Shown here piece by piece: positions 44,503 to 53,494 of a stretch of 64,000 nucleotides of DNA; the first letter of the stretch is position 1; the number at the start of each line of letters is the position of its first letter. Both the position numbers and the translations under genes were made by a program. The notes beneath the pieces are model-generated. The model searched no databases. It saw nothing but the letters and a program-made list of their open reading frames with translations, and had not been told where the DNA came from. The DNA lies in assembly GCA_943370285.1 (NCBI GenBank), contig CALRQJ020000011.1:1-64000 (forward strand), given 5' to 3'. The stretch is from CALRQJ02 sp943370285 (lineage in GTDB: Bacteria; Bacteroidota; Bacteroidia; Chitinophagales; Chitinophagaceae).

Positions 44503-45657
44503 ATGAAAAAGATTTATAGCATTTTATTGTTGATATTCAGTCTGCATGGCAGCGTAAAAGTATTAGCCCAAGCTGATAGTGTGTGCACACTTAAAGTATA
44601 TGTGTTAACCTGTAATCCCGGTAATGAACTGTATTCTACTTTCGGTCATACTGCATTACGAATTACTGATACCGCTACAGGCAGCGATATAGTTTATAAT
44701 TATGGCACATTCGACTTTAATGACCCAGACTTCTATATCAAGTTTGTAAGAGGAAAATTAGATTATTTTTTATCGGCAGAAGAGTTGAATAATTTTTTGT
44801 ATGTCTATCAAATTGACCAACGCAGTATTTATCAGCAAGAACTCAATTTAACTTGTGCTGAGAAAGCCGCAATTGCTGCTGCAATGGCAGTTAATATGGA
44901 AGGCAAGAATCGATTTTATCGCTACGATTTTCTATTCGATAATTGTACGTCAAGAGTAAGAGATATTTTAGCCAAACATACTCCTACATTTAAAATTAAC
45001 ACACCACTTACTTCAAAAGGAACTACGTATCGCAATCAGTTATATGAGTATTTAGATAAAGGTGGAAAAGCTTGGGAAAAATTAGGTATAGATATTTTAT
45101 TGGGTAGTAAGTTAGATGCGGCGGTGAACAATAACCAAGCCATGTTTCTACCCGACTATTTGATGAAAGGTGTTGACAGTGCATCGGCTAACAATACTCC
45201 TTTACTAGCTTCAAAAACAACTTTATTTGAAGCTTCAATAGCACCAATTAGTGGCAATAAAAACATTCCATTAGTTGTAATGCTATTTTTCGCTGCTTTT
45301 GTGTTTACAGTGTCAAAAAGCAAAAAATCATTTGCAATTATCACTGTAAAAATTGTGGATGCATTTTTATTGTACATCACCGGTTTATTGGGATTGTTAT
45401 TGTTGTTCATGTGGTTTGGAACAGACCATATAGTTTGTGGCTACAATTACAATTTACTGTGGGCTTTACCATTCAATTTTTTTGCTGCATTTTTTATTTG
45501 GAAAAAGCCAACCTGGATACAACACTATTTTAGAATAGCATCGGCCATAAATGCCGGTTTGTTATTGCTGTGGATTTTTCTGCCGCAGGAATTAAATCTT
45601 GCATTGATGCCTATTGTGTTTACTTTGATGTACAGAATGTACCAATTATCAAAGTAA
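44503..45657 (+). CDS. DUF4105 membrane protein (candidate lipoprotein N-acyltransferase, Lnb type)
   Basis: A 384-aa protein with a signal peptide (MKKIYSILLLIFSLHGSVKV, ending LAQ), a DUF4105 catalytic domain (about 25-240) and four C-terminal membrane helices (about 255-380). His49 (STFGHTALRI) and Cys148 (LFDNCTSRVRDIL) look like the dyad of a permuted NlpC/P60-like enzyme. DUF4105 proteins include, as I recall, the Bacteroides lipoprotein N-acyltransferase Lnb, which would place it in lipoprotein maturation. The assignment is by family resemblance only. The next gene starts 4 bp after its stop. Confidence 0.75.
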   Translation: MKKIYSILLLIFSLHGSVKVLAQADSVCTLKVYVLTCNPGNELYSTFGHTALRITDTATGSDIVYNYGTFDFNDPDFYIKFVRGKLDYFLSAEELNNFLYVYQIDQRSIYQQELNLTCAEKAAIAAAMAVNMEGKNRFYRYDFLFDNCTSRVRDILAKHTPTFKINTPLTSKGTTYRNQLYEYLDKGGKAWEKLGIDILLGSKLDAAVNNNQAMFLPDYLMKGVDSASANNTPLLASKTTLFEASIAPISGNKNIPLVVMLFFAAFVFTVSKSKKSFAIITVKIVDAFLLYITGLLGLLLLFMWFGTDHIVCGYNYNLLWALPFNFFAAFFIWKKPTWIQHYFRIASAINAGLLLLWIFLPQELNLALMPIVFTLMYRMYQLSK

Positions 45658-45661
45658 ATTT

Positions 45662-46465
45662 ATGCAGCAACAATCTATTTATCAAAATAGCAACATCAGT
45701 TTCAGGATAGTTGGAGCAGGAAAACCTGTTGTATTATTACATGGCTTTGGCGAAGACAGCCATGTTTGGGATGAACAAATCACTGCATTAGAAAAAGATT
45801 GCCAACTTATCATTCCTGATTTACCGGGTACCGGATTGTCGGACATGATACAAGCAAACAATCAGCCAATCAGCATAGAAGATTTTGCCAACGTCATACA
45901 TGATTTAATAATGCATCTGAAAATTGATTCCTTTATTATGCTTGGCCATAGTATGGGTGGTTATATCACATTAGCATTTGCTGAAAAATATTCATCCTTA
46001 TTAACAGCATTTGGCTTAGTGCATTCCACTGCTTTTGCTGATAGTGAAGAGAAAAAACAAAATAGAAGTAGAAGTATTGAATTGATTGAAAATTTTGGCG
46101 GTTATGCTTTTCTTAAAAATACCATACCTAATCTTTTTTCAGATCGATATAAAAAACAACATCCTGAAAAAGTAGCTGCATTAATTGAAGGCAGTAAAGT
46201 ATTTACCGATAAAGCGTTGCAGCAATATACTTTGGCCATGCAAGAAAGACCGGACAGAACAGCAGTTTTAAAAAGCAGCAAAGTTCCCGTTTTGTTTATC
46301 ATAGGTACTGATGATGTTGCTGCACCCATGGCAGATGTTTTACAACAGGTTTATTTGCCTGAGGTGTCGTACATTCACATCCTTGAAAATACGGGTCATA
46401 TGGGCATGTTGGAACGAACAGAACAACTCAACCAACATATGAAAGCGTTTATAGCAGCCATTTAA
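45662..46465 (+). CDS. Alpha/beta hydrolase
   Basis: A 267-aa soluble alpha/beta hydrolase. Features: the oxyanion-hole motif LLHGFGEDSHVW (about 25-36), the nucleophile Ser97 in LGHSMGGYI, an acid in IGTDDVAAP (Asp217 or Asp218) and the catalytic His246 in LENTGHMGMLE. The substrate cannot be inferred; family members include esterases and meta-cleavage hydrolases. It follows the DUF4105 gene by 4 bp and precedes a T9SS cargo gene by 16 bp. Confidence 0.88.
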   Translation: MQQQSIYQNSNISFRIVGAGKPVVLLHGFGEDSHVWDEQITALEKDCQLIIPDLPGTGLSDMIQANNQPISIEDFANVIHDLIMHLKIDSFIMLGHSMGGYITLAFAEKYSSLLTAFGLVHSTAFADSEEKKQNRSRSIELIENFGGYAFLKNTIPNLFSDRYKKQHPEKVAALIEGSKVFTDKALQQYTLAMQERPDRTAVLKSSKVPVLFIIGTDDVAAPMADVLQQVYLPEVSYIHILENTGHMGMLERTEQLNQHMKAFIAAI

Positions 46466-46481
46466 TGTACTAATCACCAGC

Positions 46482-49082
46482 ATGAAGAAAATTATCCTCT
46501 TTTTTGTATTGCTTCTTGGCGCTGTTCCTGTTTATAGTGCACATATCACCGGTGGCGAATTAGGCTATGAATATTTCAGCCAGGCTTCTGCTACAACAGA
46601 TTTTTATAAAGTCATACTTAGATTATATAAAGAATGTGGTAGCAATAATGCTGCATTACCTAATCAAGCTGATATATGGATTTACAATACTAACTCCATG
46701 TCGTATGTTAAAACAACTACTGTTGGTTTAGAAGGCGGATTTCAAACCATTAACATGGTAAATTATTCTATTCCTTGTTTACAAAACCGACCACCTGTTT
46801 GTTTTGAGTTAGGATATTATGTTGGATTGGTAGAGTTACCTAGGTCAGCAGCAGGTTATACTTTGTCTTATTACACTTGTTGCCGAGTTGGCGGAATTAA
46901 AAATTTATTTGCATATGATGGTGCCAATTATATGGCAGTGATTCCTGGAACAAACTTAGTTCCAAATGCCCGTAATAGTTCCCCATTTAGCACCGTAAGA
47001 GATACTAGTTTAGTGTGTAATGATGAACTTTTTAATCTCGACTATAGCGCAACTGATTCAGACGGAGATTCAATTTCCTATTCATTTTGCGCTGCTTATA
47101 ACGCAGATCAATTGGTTAACGGTAGTCAACCCGTAAATCCATTGCTATTACAAACCGTTGATTTTGCTACACCGGTTTATACTGAAACAAGGCCTATGGG
47201 TGCCTCAGTAATTATTAATGCTAGAACAGGTACTATTTCGGGCAGAGCACCTTCAATACCGGGTAAATATTTACTCGCAGTTTGCGTAACAGAATGGCGA
47301 AATGGAGTTGCGATTGGTGTAGGACGAAAAGATTTTATTTTAACAGTTGCTGATTGTGATATTCCAAGGGCTCAACTACAACCGGAATATGTATTATGTA
47401 AAAGTTTCACCAATCAGTTTCAGAATGAATCAACCTCAACCGGTATACATACCTATTTCTGGGACTTTGGTGTACGCAATCAAATCAATGATACTTCTAA
47501 TCTTCCCACGCCTACTTTTACTTATCCCGATACCGGAATTTATACCATCAAATTAGTTGTAAACAGAAATCTTGCTTGCACAGACAGCATAGAATCTACC
47601 GTAAAAATTTATCCCGTATTTACACCTGCATTTGATATAAGCAGTGCCTGCATTTCTGCACCTATTCAGTTTACCGACAGAACAACAACCACTTATGGCG
47701 TAGTTGACAAATGGAGTTGGGATTTTGGCGAAAGCACAACACTTGCTGATACATCGCATATACAAAATGCTTCATATACATATCCGACTATTGGCAGTAA
47801 AGAAATCAGACTAATTGTAGGAAATAGCAAAGGTTGTACAGATTCATTAAAGAAAATTATCAATGTAAGCGACAAGCCCCCTGTTGGTTTATCATCAAGA
47901 GATACGCTTATTTGCAAAGGCGATACCATACAAATCACTGCAAACGGAATTGGCAATTTTAATTGGCTGCCGAATAGCAACCTAAGTAGCAATGCTATTA
48001 CAGCACCATTATTTTATCCTACTGCAACAACAACGTATAAAGTTTTTGTTACCGATGGCATTTGTAGCAGCGAAGATTCAGTTAAAATAAGAGTGGTAGA
48101 TTTTATTACGGTTGCTGCTGGCACCGATAAAGACGTTTGCATGGGAGATAGCATTCAACTTGTGGCAACCACTGAAGCTTATCGTTGTCATTGGCTACCT
48201 ACTATTGGTGTTAGTAATTCTATTATTAAAAATCCTGTTTTCAAACCTACCGTTACAACAAACTATGAAGTAACGGCAACTTTAGGTCATTGCATAGCAA
48301 AAGATACCGTTACTATTCGTGTATTTAATCCCCCGGCAGCTAATGCCGGTGCTGATAGTACTATTTGTTATGGCGATAATCTAGTGCTGCAAGCTAGTTA
48401 TAGTGGTAGCGGTTTTGCATGGAGTCCGACCAATGGATTGGCAAATCCACTAAGCATCAATCCAACAGCAGCACCATTACAAACCACTTGGTATGTGTTA
48501 TCTGCATTCGGCGTTGCCGGATGTGCAAGAACAGTGGTTGATAGTGTTCGAATTTTTGTTACTCCACCAATACCAGCTTTTGCAGGAAACGACACTTTGG
48601 TTGTTGCCGGACAACCATTACAACTAAACGCTACCGGTGGCCAAAGCTATGCATGGTCGCCAAGTTTTGGATTGAGTGATGCAACTATCGCAAATCCAAT
48701 AGCAACGTTTAACAACACAACAGATTCTATTCGCTATCGAGTTATAGTAAGTGATGGCTATTGTAGTGCAACGGATGATATTAAAATAACCGTTTTTAAA
48801 ACTGAGCCTGATATTTTTATTCCTACTGCTTTCACTCCAAATGCCGATTATAAGAATGATGTATTAAAAGCCGTTCCGGTTGGGTTGAAACAGTTTGTAT
48901 ACTTCAGAATATATAATCGATTGGGCCAAATGATTTTTGCCACCACCGATGCCGCTAAAGGCTGGGATGGCAAAATCAATGGGTTGCTTCAACAAAGCGG
49001 CAATTATGTTTTTGCAGCAGAAGGAATCGACTTCACGGGTAAAAAAATCATCAAAAGAGGCACCGTGTTGCTCATCCGTTAA
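46482..49082 (+). CDS. T9SS type-B secreted protein, paralogue 1
   Basis: An 866-aa protein with a signal peptide (MKKIILFFVLLLGAVPVYSA), a conserved cysteine-bearing N-terminal domain (about 20-295: HITGGELGYEYF, YYTCCRVGG, SATDSDGDSISYSFC, ISGRAPSIPGKY, VCVTEWRNG), PKD domains (WDFGVRN, WDFGES), Ig-like repeats with NAGADSTICYGD-type starts, and a type-B T9SS domain (IPTAFTPNADYKNDVLKAVP ... GTVLLIR). It is homologous over its length to the genes at 53495 and 56127. The genes at 45662 and 44503 lie close upstream. It is probably a surface or gliding-associated protein; the function is unknown. Confidence 0.85.
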   Translation: MKKIILFFVLLLGAVPVYSAHITGGELGYEYFSQASATTDFYKVILRLYKECGSNNAALPNQADIWIYNTNSMSYVKTTTVGLEGGFQTINMVNYSIPCLQNRPPVCFELGYYVGLVELPRSAAGYTLSYYTCCRVGGIKNLFAYDGANYMAVIPGTNLVPNARNSSPFSTVRDTSLVCNDELFNLDYSATDSDGDSISYSFCAAYNADQLVNGSQPVNPLLLQTVDFATPVYTETRPMGASVIINARTGTISGRAPSIPGKYLLAVCVTEWRNGVAIGVGRKDFILTVADCDIPRAQLQPEYVLCKSFTNQFQNESTSTGIHTYFWDFGVRNQINDTSNLPTPTFTYPDTGIYTIKLVVNRNLACTDSIESTVKIYPVFTPAFDISSACISAPIQFTDRTTTTYGVVDKWSWDFGESTTLADTSHIQNASYTYPTIGSKEIRLIVGNSKGCTDSLKKIINVSDKPPVGLSSRDTLICKGDTIQITANGIGNFNWLPNSNLSSNAITAPLFYPTATTTYKVFVTDGICSSEDSVKIRVVDFITVAAGTDKDVCMGDSIQLVATTEAYRCHWLPTIGVSNSIIKNPVFKPTVTTNYEVTATLGHCIAKDTVTIRVFNPPAANAGADSTICYGDNLVLQASYSGSGFAWSPTNGLANPLSINPTAAPLQTTWYVLSAFGVAGCARTVVDSVRIFVTPPIPAFAGNDTLVVAGQPLQLNATGGQSYAWSPSFGLSDATIANPIATFNNTTDSIRYRVIVSDGYCSATDDIKITVFKTEPDIFIPTAFTPNADYKNDVLKAVPVGLKQFVYFRIYNRLGQMIFATTDAAKGWDGKINGLLQQSGNYVFAAEGIDFTGKKIIKRGTVLLIR

Positions 49083-49083
49083 G

Positions 49084-52000
49084 CTATAGTTTTACTATTT
49101 TTCTCGTTATCATTTTTCCATGAATGGATAAAGTGATATAGTATGTTCCTGCTCTTAAATTAGAAATGTCAATTGATTCAACTTGATTTCCTATAGTAAC
49201 AAAACCGGTTGTGGATTGTAGTTTTCTTCCGGCATTATCCAATAATTGTATCGTTGCCTGACCTGCTTTACTCACCACATAACTCAATTGAATTGTTCCT
49301 TGATTTACGGGATTAGGATAAACCACCATTTCATCTGCCGTAGCTACTGGTTTAATGACTACTACTTTAGAATAACGATAGTTACCATCTTTAGTATAGG
49401 TTTTGATTCTATAATAAGTAGTTTGTTGCATAAACCTATCCTCAAATTGATATTGCAATACACTTTGTTGAATTGATTTACTTCCAATTAAAACAAATCT
49501 ATTACCATCAATACTTCTTTCAACTTCAAATTTTTCAATAAATGCTATTTCATTTGATTGCCACTTTAATTGAACTGTATTACCAAACAACTGTGCCGTA
49601 AAGCTTTCGTTATTGATAGGCAATATATTAATCTCAGGCGGACCAATAAAGAAGGAACTAAAAGAAGGAACACTAATCTGTAAAAAATAAATATCAGGTG
49701 TAACTTCTCCAAATCTTTGTACTAAATAATACCCACCACCAAAAGAGATAAACGTATTACAATTGACACCACTAAGCTTGTGAATTCGTAAATCATTCAG
49801 ACTTCTGATTGGATACGAACTACTTGCAGATGCATAAATAAGTGAATCTAATTCTGCTTTTGCAAAATACAACATCACATCTACCGGATTGGTAGGTTGT
49901 ACGGTTGGGGTAATTTCATAATTACGATCTAGATAACTTAAACCACTTACCGTACGTACTCCTGAAGTATGTGTATGATAATACGCATTAATCAATCCCA
50001 TACCTGAACCTCCGGGTGCATCTAATACAGACGCAATAATTTTACCTTCATCCGTAAGATGAAGCCATACGCCACTATTATTACTCGTTACCGGACCATT
50101 TGCAGTTCGGCAACTGGTAACAGCCGTTGCATTATTCGCTAACACAGGCGATGGACCACCCCATACACATAAATTAAAGTTTCTGCCAAGTCCTTCGGCA
50201 GGTGCAGTAAATGGCGGTGTTGCAGGATTAAAACTCAATACCATCCTGATATAATATTGCTGGCCCACGGTTAAACCGGTTAATTGTAATGATCCGCCAC
50301 CGGTATTTATTGTTCCATCTGCTCCACCAACAAAAGTAAGTGCACTCGTTAATGCATTATTATACACTTTAACCAAATAGTTATAATCATTATTGGTAAT
50401 GGCAATATTTGCGTTACTGTTGGCTGCGGTGAATTTAAACCATACATCAGATACTTGTGTATATCCCAAAGGATGTGCAGCTAACGCAGGTGATGCACTT
50501 AGGGATGAAAGTGAAGAAGAATATTCAAAAGCGGTACACATTAACTCTTGCTGTAATTGATTTGCCGTAACCGGTTCATCATTTAAAGCAGATGCCGCTC
50601 TTATACTAATCTGAAAACCAAATGGAACACTATTGATACTAAAATCAGTAATCAGTACATAGTAGGTTTGACCTACAGTTAATCCTGTTATCAAACCACC
50701 TTCCATAGTGATACTCTCAAAACAGGTCATTTGTGTAAGACTTCCACAAGCACCGGAAAATATTTTAGCTTGTCCCATTACTGTACCATCGCCCAAAGCA
50801 GCCACACAACCTAATTTCAAAAACTGGCTGGTTGCATTCGCTACAAAACTGAACCAAACACCCCTTGAACCAGTTGTTCCACCAATACAATCACCTTCAT
50901 CGGCAGGAGCATTTAATGTAAGGCTATTCAACAAAGTGCCCGACACGGTTGCAGTATAAGGTATTAATGCAGTAGCAGTAGCACAAGTAACATTTGTAGG
51001 ATTAGCAGGCAATGCAACTATACTTATCTTATACGATACTTGCACTGAAGGATCATTACTGTAAATACGAATGTAATGATAGGGGGCAGCATTTAATGAA
51101 ATAGGTGTTGCATCAGAAAATGAACTGATATCTCCACAGCTTTCATACGTTAAACTTCCGCAACTCAAAGACGGACTACTGTAGATGGCATATTTCAATC
51201 CGGTGAAACCTGACATTGGAAAATATTCTTTTTCGTCAATCTGCAAGTAGTAGTTATTGATACTTGCCCCAGGTGTATTAACAGCATACCATACATCTGC
51301 TACATTAGTTGTTGCACAAGCACCACCTATTGGATTTGTACTTTGTGTGGCATTCAAATTAGTAGAACGAATTCTGCCTACATACGGACTATTGCAAACA
51401 CCATAATTTTGTATCGGCAAAACTATCGCTCCACTACATTCATCATTAATTGGACTTAACGGCCCACTTGTACTCAAATTAAAGGTTACTGTTTCGCAAC
51501 CATTTGTTTTCATCACTCTTAACAAGTAATTATTACCAGGTGTTGTAGTAGCGGTTAATGTATTTCCACAAGCATTTTCCAACGCTATACTTGACATACA
51601 ACTTGGCGTAAATAAGGTTAAACTCATGGCATTGCTACCGGTAGTCATCACATTAGAAAGTGCAATAGTTGTAGATGATTTAGTAGCAGTAAAATTGTAC
51701 CATACATCGCCACCTTCATTAGTTCCTGCACAACTAAAACCAAAAGTTCCGGCTTGTTGAAATGCGCCAGCAGTAGTTTGACCTGTAAGGGCAGGTAAAT
51801 CTAAACTAGTATTGATTGGTAAAGTTGTTGGTGTATTACAATTATCATTTGTAGGCGGTGCAACTGTACACAATACACTTAGCGAAAAAGTATTAATAAA
51901 AGTACCGGTGTAACCAATAACCCTAAGCTTATAATTTACGCCATTGGTAACAGCAGTTGTTAACTGCGTAGTATTCTCACAAATGATTCTTGTTGTTGCA

Positions 52001-53142
52001 TCGGTATTCCATAGTTCTAGGCTAGGCGATTGAACGCCGCTAACATCTAAGAATACTCGTAGATGATTCGAGGTAGCGGTAAAATTATACCACACATCTC
52101 TGTTGTCTGAACCACTTACACAAGTTGCTTGCGGACTTGGTGTAGCCCCATTAGTAGAACCTGAAATGGTGCCCGTTGGCGTAAAGCAGTTGCCTGTTGC
52201 CGGTGTTATAGTAACAGCACCTGCAACATTATCATTAGCAGGCGGCACAAAATGGGTAACACAAATAGTATAATCGGCAAACCTAGAATAAGCTGAAAGT
52301 ATAGTGGAAATTCTAATATAATATTCTTGCCCAATGGTTAAATTAGGTGATTCTAAACTGCTTGTATTTCCGCTATTAGCAATGGCAGCATAACCGGCAC
52401 AACCACCTTGCCCTAATTCTATATTCACATTAGCGGTTGCAGAGCCTGTAATGTTAGGATAACCGATACCCGGCGCCCAATTCAAATTGGTAACATCAAT
52501 AAAATGTTTGGTGGCTGATGCGGTAAACTTGTACCATACATCATTAATAGCACTTGTAACTCCAAGTGGTGGTGTGCTAGTTGTTGCGCCGATATTATGT
52601 CCCAGCGATGGGCTAGTGCAAGTATTTGGCAAACTTGTTAAAGTGGCAGCACCGGCACATTCATTATTGACAGGTGTAGCACCCGAAATTGATTTAATAC
52701 CAATTTCAAATCTTGCCCTTTCGGCAGAACTATTTCCATCAGTCCATACTTGAATATACCAAGTACCTACTCCTAAAGAAAACTGATTGTAAATGCCAGT
52801 ATTGGTTCCGGAATAACGGGTACTCAATGAACCATTCCACAAATTCATATTCAAATAATTGGGAACACTTGGTGTGAATACAACATTCCGTAACGCAATA
52901 GAAATATTATTATCAGCAGTACCAGTTACTTCAAACTTGTACCAAACATCATCATAAATAAAACTTGGATTAGAAGCTACTGTACTTCTTGTAGCAGCAA
53001 CTGTAGTACCACTTGCTGCACCGGCATAGTAAACAGGTGTTATACTAAGATTAACTGCGCCGGCTGGGTCGTCATTTGCAGGCTGACCGTAAACAACAAA
53101 ACACAAAAAGATAGATGCAAGCAGTAGTAAATTACTTTTCAT
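49084..53142 (-). CDS. T9SS type-A secreted protein with repeated DVWYxF domains
   Basis: A 1352-aa protein: a signal peptide (MKSNLLLLASIFLCFVVYGQ), then seven to eight beta-rich repeats of about 120-150 aa, each opening with NDxCxxAxxL-like sequence and containing DVWYKF or a variant (DVWYNFTAT, GVWFSFVAN, DVWFKFTAA) and GxxYxxRV/I strands. These resemble pre-peptidase C-terminal-like beta-sandwiches. A single FN3-like segment and a type-A T9SS tail follow (MVVYPNPVNQGTIQLSYVV ... NLRAGTYYITLSI). Its stop lies one base from the stop of the convergent gene at 49082, leaving no room for a separate terminator. Confidence 0.85.
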   Translation of the reverse strand: MKSNLLLLASIFLCFVVYGQPANDDPAGAVNLSITPVYYAGAASGTTVAATRSTVASNPSFIYDDVWYKFEVTGTADNNISIALRNVVFTPSVPNYLNMNLWNGSLSTRYSGTNTGIYNQFSLGVGTWYIQVWTDGNSSAERARFEIGIKSISGATPVNNECAGAATLTSLPNTCTSPSLGHNIGATTSTPPLGVTSAINDVWYKFTASATKHFIDVTNLNWAPGIGYPNITGSATANVNIELGQGGCAGYAAIANSGNTSSLESPNLTIGQEYYIRISTILSAYSRFADYTICVTHFVPPANDNVAGAVTITPATGNCFTPTGTISGSTNGATPSPQATCVSGSDNRDVWYNFTATSNHLRVFLDVSGVQSPSLELWNTDATTRIICENTTQLTTAVTNGVNYKLRVIGYTGTFINTFSLSVLCTVAPPTNDNCNTPTTLPINTSLDLPALTGQTTAGAFQQAGTFGFSCAGTNEGGDVWYNFTATKSSTTIALSNVMTTGSNAMSLTLFTPSCMSSIALENACGNTLTATTTPGNNYLLRVMKTNGCETVTFNLSTSGPLSPINDECSGAIVLPIQNYGVCNSPYVGRIRSTNLNATQSTNPIGGACATTNVADVWYAVNTPGASINNYYLQIDEKEYFPMSGFTGLKYAIYSSPSLSCGSLTYESCGDISSFSDATPISLNAAPYHYIRIYSNDPSVQVSYKISIVALPANPTNVTCATATALIPYTATVSGTLLNSLTLNAPADEGDCIGGTTGSRGVWFSFVANATSQFLKLGCVAALGDGTVMGQAKIFSGACGSLTQMTCFESITMEGGLITGLTVGQTYYVLITDFSINSVPFGFQISIRAASALNDEPVTANQLQQELMCTAFEYSSSLSSLSASPALAAHPLGYTQVSDVWFKFTAANSNANIAITNNDYNYLVKVYNNALTSALTFVGGADGTINTGGGSLQLTGLTVGQQYYIRMVLSFNPATPPFTAPAEGLGRNFNLCVWGGPSPVLANNATAVTSCRTANGPVTSNNSGVWLHLTDEGKIIASVLDAPGGSGMGLINAYYHTHTSGVRTVSGLSYLDRNYEITPTVQPTNPVDVMLYFAKAELDSLIYASASSSYPIRSLNDLRIHKLSGVNCNTFISFGGGYYLVQRFGEVTPDIYFLQISVPSFSSFFIGPPEINILPINNESFTAQLFGNTVQLKWQSNEIAFIEKFEVERSIDGNRFVLIGSKSIQQSVLQYQFEDRFMQQTTYYRIKTYTKDGNYRYSKVVVIKPVATADEMVVYPNPVNQGTIQLSYVVSKAGQATIQLLDNAGRKLQSTTGFVTIGNQVESIDISNLRAGTYYITLSIHGKMITRKIVKL

Positions 53143-53494
53143 AGCAATGACATTTTGGTAGTAAAAACAATAAGTGATGAATCAATAATGCCAATGCTGA
53201 AAAATATAGCCCATCAAATATAATCATAATAGCATTAGCGTCAAATGATTAAGCCAACTTTTTATGTGATTGCTAAACAATATATAGGCTGCTCCTTTTA
53301 TTACATTGTTCTGATACAATAATCACAATATCAGGCAGCAATTAGTGTAATTAATTACTCTTTATACCTGTTAGCACACCGTTAAATGACTAAGTTAACG
53401 CAGCCATATTAACTAGAGTTTGTATTTTCACAAACTTGCCAAGGCGGTTTATTGAAAACAACAATTGGCGGGAGTTGTTATTAGCGTATTTGTT
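53143..53494. other. Divergent intergenic region between two T9SS cargo genes
   Basis: This 352-bp region must hold both promoters. An inverted repeat AGTTTGT-ATTTTC-ACAAACT lies at 53417-53436, about 60 bp upstream of the 53495 start. No exact TAnnTTTG box was identified close to either start, and the 41-bp repeat of the left block is absent. Confidence 0.4.
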
